From Paraburkholderia dilworthii (GTDB lineage Bacteria; Pseudomonadota; Gammaproteobacteria; Burkholderiales; Burkholderiaceae): 64,000 nucleotides of DNA. Below are positions 60,667-64,000 of the stretch, in pieces; the first letter of the stretch is position 1; every line of letters begins with the position of its first letter. The stretch is from the NCBI RefSeq assembly GCF_000472525.1, contig NZ_AWZT01000001.1, forward strand, positions 186,001 through 250,000. Reading direction: 5' to 3'. The position numbers and the translations under genes were made by a program. A model generated the notes under the pieces. It worked only from the letters and a program-made list of their open reading frames with translations. It searched no databases and had not been told where the DNA came from.

Positions 60667-62259
60667 TTAGTTCGCCGCAGCGTTCATCGAGGTCGACACA
60701 TTGGCTGTCGTCGAGTTGTTGATGTTGATGTTGACGTTCTGACCCTTCTGAAGAAGGAGTTGCATGAGCTTGGCGTTGTAACCCTGGGATTCTTTGGGCG
60801 CATACTTCTCCCAATCTTTTCCATGTGTAGCAATATCCTTGTCAAGGTTACCCATACCCCAGTTGTAGGCGGCCATTGCTTTCTTGACGTCTCCACCGTA
60901 TCGCTTCAACAGGAAGGTGTCGTAGCGCCTTGCCGCATCTCTGGACGCCTTCGGGTCATTGACATCGCCATGCCCCCAATCCTTCCAGGTGGCGTCCATG
61001 AACTGATACGGACCTTTCGCGCCCTTCGGTGAGAGTAAGTGTTTGCCGCCAGCGGACTCCATCTGAAGCTGCGCGTCAAGAATGCTGTCTAGATTGGGCG
61101 CGGCTAGCGTGCCGCCGCTCCCTGAAAAGAAGTCTCGGATGCCGTAACCCATTCGCGCCAGGCCACTAACCACACCCCCTTGCGATGCAGCCTGTTCCCT
61201 GGACACCGGTGGGCCTTCAAGTGCGGCCATAACCGCCTTTGCCTCAGGGCCAGCGACTTTCAGCAGATTGACAGCCGCCGCTGCCGCTGCTTTGCCCATC
61301 GTCTCCAGTTCAGGAGACATTTTCGCGAGCTGACCGTTGAACTCATTCATCACCTGAGCCCAATCGGACTTGAGGGCGGCTTTGACGTCTGATGCTTGGT
61401 CGGCGGTGCCTTGATCGATCTCGTTGCGTTTTGCGTCGGCCATTTCCTTCTGCTGAGCTTTCACCCAGTCAGAATCGCCATAGCTCGCGCCAGTACGCAA
61501 CTGCTGAAGCGAGAGCATGTCCGTGAAGCCGTAGGCTTGCGCCATCGAAGCGGCCGGCTTGCCGGATTTTTGCCACTCGCGGTACTTGCCGCTTGCGGCC
61601 CGCGCGAAGTCATACGTCAGTTGCTCGGCGTCTTCGTTCTGGACCTGTTGAGGTGTCAGGCCCGCCGCGATGAAGGCTCGCCACTTCGATACATCTCCCT
61701 GGGCATTGGCAACATTACCGAGGTCCGATGCGCCGAGTCCGAACTTCTCGAAGTTGGCACCGAACGCTTGCGTCTGACCGATTCTCAAGCCAAGTCCTCG
61801 GGCTTGCAGGTTCTGGCCGGCAAGCATGCTCGTAGCGCCATAAATTGCGCCGATTGCAGAGCCAATACCGCTTGCGCCAACCGTGCCCAGCTTGAGCAGG
61901 ACCGAGCTCATGCCAGAGATAGATTTGTGCATTGCCGCCGACGCTTTCTGCATCCGCGTCATCTGGATAGCACCGTCTTTCGCCCGGGTGTTGAACTTGT
62001 CCTGCACACCGGTGGCGCGGTTCATCGCCTTAGAGATTGCGTCAGCCTGAACGGCTGCGATCATCAGGAATTCTTTGGACGACTTGGACGACTTGGAGAA
62101 GTCCCCCATGCCAGATCCGGCATCGTCGATCGCGCCAGTTACCTTCGCCCAGTCCTCTGGCATGCTCTCGAGCTTTTTCTGGTAGTCCTGAAAGAGAGCG
62201 TGGAAATCGCGAAAAGGTCCGTCATTAATTTCGACATCAATTATTGCTTTTTGTGTCAT
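60667..62259 (-). CDS. Tape measure protein with lytic transglycosylase domain
   Basis: A 530-residue protein. The N-terminal two thirds are helical; a Gly-rich hydrophobic region (GASGIGSAIGAIYGATSML) is typical of tape measures. From about residue 395 a transglycosylase SLT domain is seen: LQMESAGGKHLLSPKGAKGP with Glu401 as the likely catalytic acid, then GPYQFMDATW and AMAAYNWGMGN. Length would give a short to medium tail (a rough 0.15 nm per residue). It overlaps the chaperone frameshift product by 4 bases. Confidence 0.9.
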   Translation of the reverse strand: MTQKAIIDVEINDGPFRDFHALFQDYQKKLESMPEDWAKVTGAIDDAGSGMGDFSKSSKSSKEFLMIAAVQADAISKAMNRATGVQDKFNTRAKDGAIQMTRMQKASAAMHKSISGMSSVLLKLGTVGASGIGSAIGAIYGATSMLAGQNLQARGLGLRIGQTQAFGANFEKFGLGASDLGNVANAQGDVSKWRAFIAAGLTPQQVQNEDAEQLTYDFARAASGKYREWQKSGKPAASMAQAYGFTDMLSLQQLRTGASYGDSDWVKAQQKEMADAKRNEIDQGTADQASDVKAALKSDWAQVMNEFNGQLAKMSPELETMGKAAAAAAVNLLKVAGPEAKAVMAALEGPPVSREQAASQGGVVSGLARMGYGIRDFFSGSGGTLAAPNLDSILDAQLQMESAGGKHLLSPKGAKGPYQFMDATWKDWGHGDVNDPKASRDAARRYDTFLLKRYGGDVKKAMAAYNWGMGNLDKDIATHGKDWEKYAPKESQGYNAKLMQLLLQKGQNVNININNSTTANVSTSMNAAAN

Positions 62260-62552
62260 GACGGTCTCTTTAGGGCTTCCAACAGGTATCGATTTCTGAA
62301 CTGCTGCGCCGTGTGATACGGGCTGTCGTACCGCTCGAACACTTCGCCAAAGCCCTCAGTGGCGACGTAGTTCAGGATGGAATCGACGATGGTGTCTTTG
62401 TCGTAGGCGCGTCCTGCGTCAATGTCGGCAAAGAGGCGAGGAATTCCGTAGGTGTGGATGACGTGATCGACGCACCCAGAAAGGATGCCGTGCCATTCGC
62501 TGCCGTCGCGCGATCGGCCTTTTTCGCCATCGCATAGTGACAGGTAAAAAAA
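62256..62552 (-). CDS. Tail-assembly chaperone extension (GT-like), -1 frame
   Basis: In the -1 frame after the slippery site, the frame runs on from the chaperone gene (62372-63034) without its own strong start, continues with DFFYLSLCDGEKGRSRDGS and ends in LLEALKRPS at 62256, 4 bases into the tape measure start. By analogy with lambda G/GT it would be made only as a fusion of about 259 residues. A solo start is unlikely. Confidence 0.75.
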   Translation of the reverse strand, partial: FFYLSLCDGEKGRSRDGSEWHGILSGCVDHVIHTYGIPRLFADIDAGRAYDKDTIVDSILNYVATEGFGEVFERYDSPYHTAQQFRNRYLLEALKRPS

Positions 62553-63034
62553 GTCACGGCGGCGACCGTTTCCTCCCAATCCTCGGCGTCGATCTTCCCG
62601 CTAGAAATTGCCGTTTCGACCGGCAACATGTCCCATCCATTTGGACCCGGACACAAGATGGTAGTCAGGCGCTTGAACTCAGCGAAGAGGGCGTCTGTCT
62701 CGTCGTCATTCACGTTCCCGCGCTCGTCGATCATGCCTAGGCTGATAGCCTCCTTACGCCCTTCATCCTTGAGCGTCAGCGCTGCAATGCGCGGCCCGGA
62801 GCCCATTAGATAGTGAGCGCCCTTACTTGACAATGATGCCTTGGTTGCCGCGAGAACGCGGTAGTGCTGCTCAAAAACGGCGCGCGACACGGGCGTATGG
62901 AAGGCATGGATTCTCACCACGTCTTCGGTCACTTCCTCGGTCACGTCTTTGCCGTCAACCTTCTTCGTGACCTTCCGCGTGATTTTTTCAGTCACGACCG
63001 GAAGAACAAGATTTCTGTTTTCATCGATGCGCAT
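62372..63034 (-). CDS. Tail-assembly chaperone (G-like)
   Basis: A 220-residue protein in the place expected for a tail chaperone between the tube gene and the tape measure. It has EQHYRVLAATKASLSSKGA, DETDALFAEFKRLTTIL and an AEDWEETVAAVTFFTCHYAM helix typical of such chaperones. A -1 slip at the T7 run would give the longer form. It starts MRIDENRNLVLP with GGGATTGAG upstream. Confidence 0.8.
   Translation of the reverse strand: MRIDENRNLVLPVVTEKITRKVTKKVDGKDVTEEVTEDVVRIHAFHTPVSRAVFEQHYRVLAATKASLSSKGAHYLMGSGPRIAALTLKDEGRKEAISLGMIDERGNVNDDETDALFAEFKRLTTILCPGPNGWDMLPVETAISSGKIDAEDWEETVAAVTFFTCHYAMAKKADRATAANGTASFLGASITSSTPTEFLASLPTLTQDAPTTKTPSSIPS
62546..62552 (-). promoter_or_regulatory. 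T7 slippery heptamer for -1 frameshifting
   Basis: On the minus strand the frame reads ACT TTT TTT ACC, so T TTT TTT fits the X XXY YYZ rule. A second candidate, G AAA AAG, lies 21 bases on (62525-62519). Either moves the ribosome from the chaperone frame to the extension frame. Confidence 0.7.
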
Positions 63035-63126
63035 CTCAATCCCTTTAATCGAGCCTTATGAGGTGCCACGGCAGCCGGTAAGGTGCCGGCGTTTCGGGTC
63101 GCGTCCCCAGCCGTGGCGTGAGGTTG

Positions 63127-63570
63127 TTACGTGAAACTCCAGAGGGAGGCGTTCACGTTGAACGAGCCGCGGAGTGTCAATCGAACCACTGGATCAGTGC
63201 CGTCGAATGCGCCCGGGCTGATCATGCGAATGCCCGTGTCATTCAATGTGATTGCTGGCCATGCCGAGGTATCGCTGTGAATCGTCACATCGCCCAGAAC
63301 GCTGTTGTCTTGCGCCTGAGCTAGCCAGTTCGCTGCCAGCGCCTGCGATCGGAGCAGACCCACTGTAATCGTCGCCATCACATAGGGTTCGGGCGAGTTC
63401 ACAACACCAGTCGCCGTCTCGATCTGCTGATTGAAATCACCCTCGAATTCAATGTGGCAGAAAGATTTGCCCATGTACTGACTCGTGATGTTCAGCGTGG
63501 GGGTTGCGGGAACAACTACCGAGCATCGGACGCGGTTCAGCGGTCCCGCATTCAGATAGGGATTAGCCAT
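63127..63570 (-). CDS. Tail tube-like protein
   Basis: A 147-residue protein starting MANPYLNAGPLNRVRCSVVV with GKSFCHIEFEGDFNQQIETA and PGAFDGTDPVVRLTLRGSF. The size, beta-rich nature and place between sheath and chaperone genes fit the tail tube (DUF3277-like). The call is position-supported. Confidence 0.72.
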   Translation of the reverse strand: MANPYLNAGPLNRVRCSVVVPATPTLNITSQYMGKSFCHIEFEGDFNQQIETATGVVNSPEPYVMATITVGLLRSQALAANWLAQAQDNSVLGDVTIHSDTSAWPAITLNDTGIRMISPGAFDGTDPVVRLTLRGSFNVNASLWSFT

Positions 63571-63579
63571 GTTGCGTCC

Positions 63580-64000
63580 TTAGTTCACAATCTGGGTGGC
63601 GTCGAGGTTGAAGGTGAGCGTCAGGAATGCGTTCTGACCAACCACCGTCGCCGAGAAGCCGTTGTAGATACCGGCGTTGTAGTCGTTCGGGTTTTCCGTC
63701 GTGTACGTCGAGAACGGCACAGCCGTCACAACGGCGCTCAACGCACAACCGAACTTCACAGCCGAGTTCGCTACGTTCTGCGCAACGGCGAGAAGCGTGT
63801 TGATGCCGTTCTGGTCATACAGCAGCGGGGGATTGCTGTTGGAGCCGTTGATGACTGCTGCAGCGAGCGCCTGCTTGACCTGTATGCGGAACCAGTCGAT
63901 CCCGTACCACCACGCAGCCTGCTCACCATCCATCGTCGTGCCCTTGAAGACACATGCGGTGGAAATGCCGCCTTCGGCACCTGTGTAAATCAGATTGCCG
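63580..64000 (-). CDS. Tail sheath (DUF3383-like), C-terminal part
   Basis: The frame is open to the right edge, so at least 140 residues are coded. It has WWYGIDWFRIQVKQALAAAV, YDQNGINTLLAVAQNVAN and ends AFLTLTFNLDATQIVN, as in the DUF3383 sheath family of contractile phages. The N-terminal part and the head genes lie beyond 64000. Confidence 0.75.
   Translation of the reverse strand, partial: GNLIYTGAEGGISTACVFKGTTMDGEQAAWWYGIDWFRIQVKQALAAAVINGSNSNPPLLYDQNGINTLLAVAQNVANSAVKFGCALSAVVTAVPFSTYTTENPNDYNAGIYNGFSATVVGQNAFLTLTFNLDATQIVN

Larger units (their letters stand above)
38320..64000. mobile_element. Contractile-tail (myovirus-like) prophage, one end
   Basis: From the cut desaturase gene to the window edge almost every gene is phage-like: SRAP, lysis genes, tail fibres, baseplate J, gp25-like, spike, hub, plug, tape measure, chaperones, tube and sheath. 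Base composition drops and codon use is less GC-rich than in the catabolic island, and most structural genes are on the minus strand. No integrase, head, portal or terminase gene is inside, so the rest lies beyond 64000. A tRNA attachment site is not seen. Whether the prophage is complete, or is a tail-only (tailocin-like) element, cannot be told here. Confidence 0.8.

Overview
The window looks like a chromosome segment from a member of the Burkholderiaceae, most like Paraburkholderia or Caballeronia. It is GC-rich, carries an OmpC-type porin, many LysR regulators and densely packed catabolic operons, and about 38.3 kb in it switches to a prophage. No rRNA, tRNA, CRISPR array or insertion sequence was seen. 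All calls come from reading the sequence; no database was searched.

Region 1 (1-3.5 kb): the end of a GGDEF diguanylate cyclase, an NmrA-like oxidoreductase, a LysR regulator and an ECF41-type sigma factor with all three family signature motifs.

Region 2 (3.5-13.1 kb): an amine or opine type oxidation unit on the minus strand. In transcription order it has a periplasmic binding protein, a PotA-like ATPase, two PotB/PotC-like permeases, a DAO-type flavoprotein, a three-part dehydrogenase (2Fe-2S subunit, FAD/BFD subunit, DAO subunit) and a RidA imine hydrolase. A divergent LysR gene (12132) is its likely regulator.

Region 3 (13.1-34 kb): a large catabolic island for an aromatic or heteroaromatic carboxylate. 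It holds UbiX, two different UbiD decarboxylases, a porin, a TauABC/SsuABC-type importer, an enol-lactonase-like hydrolase, a three-subunit molybdenum hydroxylase, two MFS carriers, RidA, an acyl-CoA ligase, a PaaI thioesterase, a CoxG protein and a LysR regulator. Six copies of one composite DNA motif (TTCATG-N4/5-CATGAR, 8 nt, GTTTGM) lie in front of six transcription units here and point the same way as the genes. They appear to define a single regulon. The gene set resembles known furan-dicarboxylate/furoate degradation (HMF pathway), but the substrate is inferred.

Region 4 (34-38.3 kb): a LysR gene, an SDR, a VOC protein, a TetR regulator and a fatty acid desaturase that has lost its N-terminus at about 38320, where foreign DNA begins.

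Region 5 (38.3-64 kb and beyond): one end of a contractile-tail (myovirus-like) prophage. Its left edge carries a cargo block opened by a near-perfect LexA box between an SRAP/YedK gene and a plus-strand run of small genes that includes an adenylation-domain-only DNA ligase. Lysis and accessory genes follow, then tail and baseplate genes on the minus strand: fibres, baseplate J, gp25-like, spike, hub, plug, tape measure with a lytic transglycosylase domain, a frameshifted tail chaperone pair, tube and sheath. Two plus-strand inserts (47.25-49.7 and 57.0-58.0 kb) look like morons; the first encodes a GT2 glycosyltransferase and an SGNH-like lipoprotein. Head, replication and integrase genes are outside the window.
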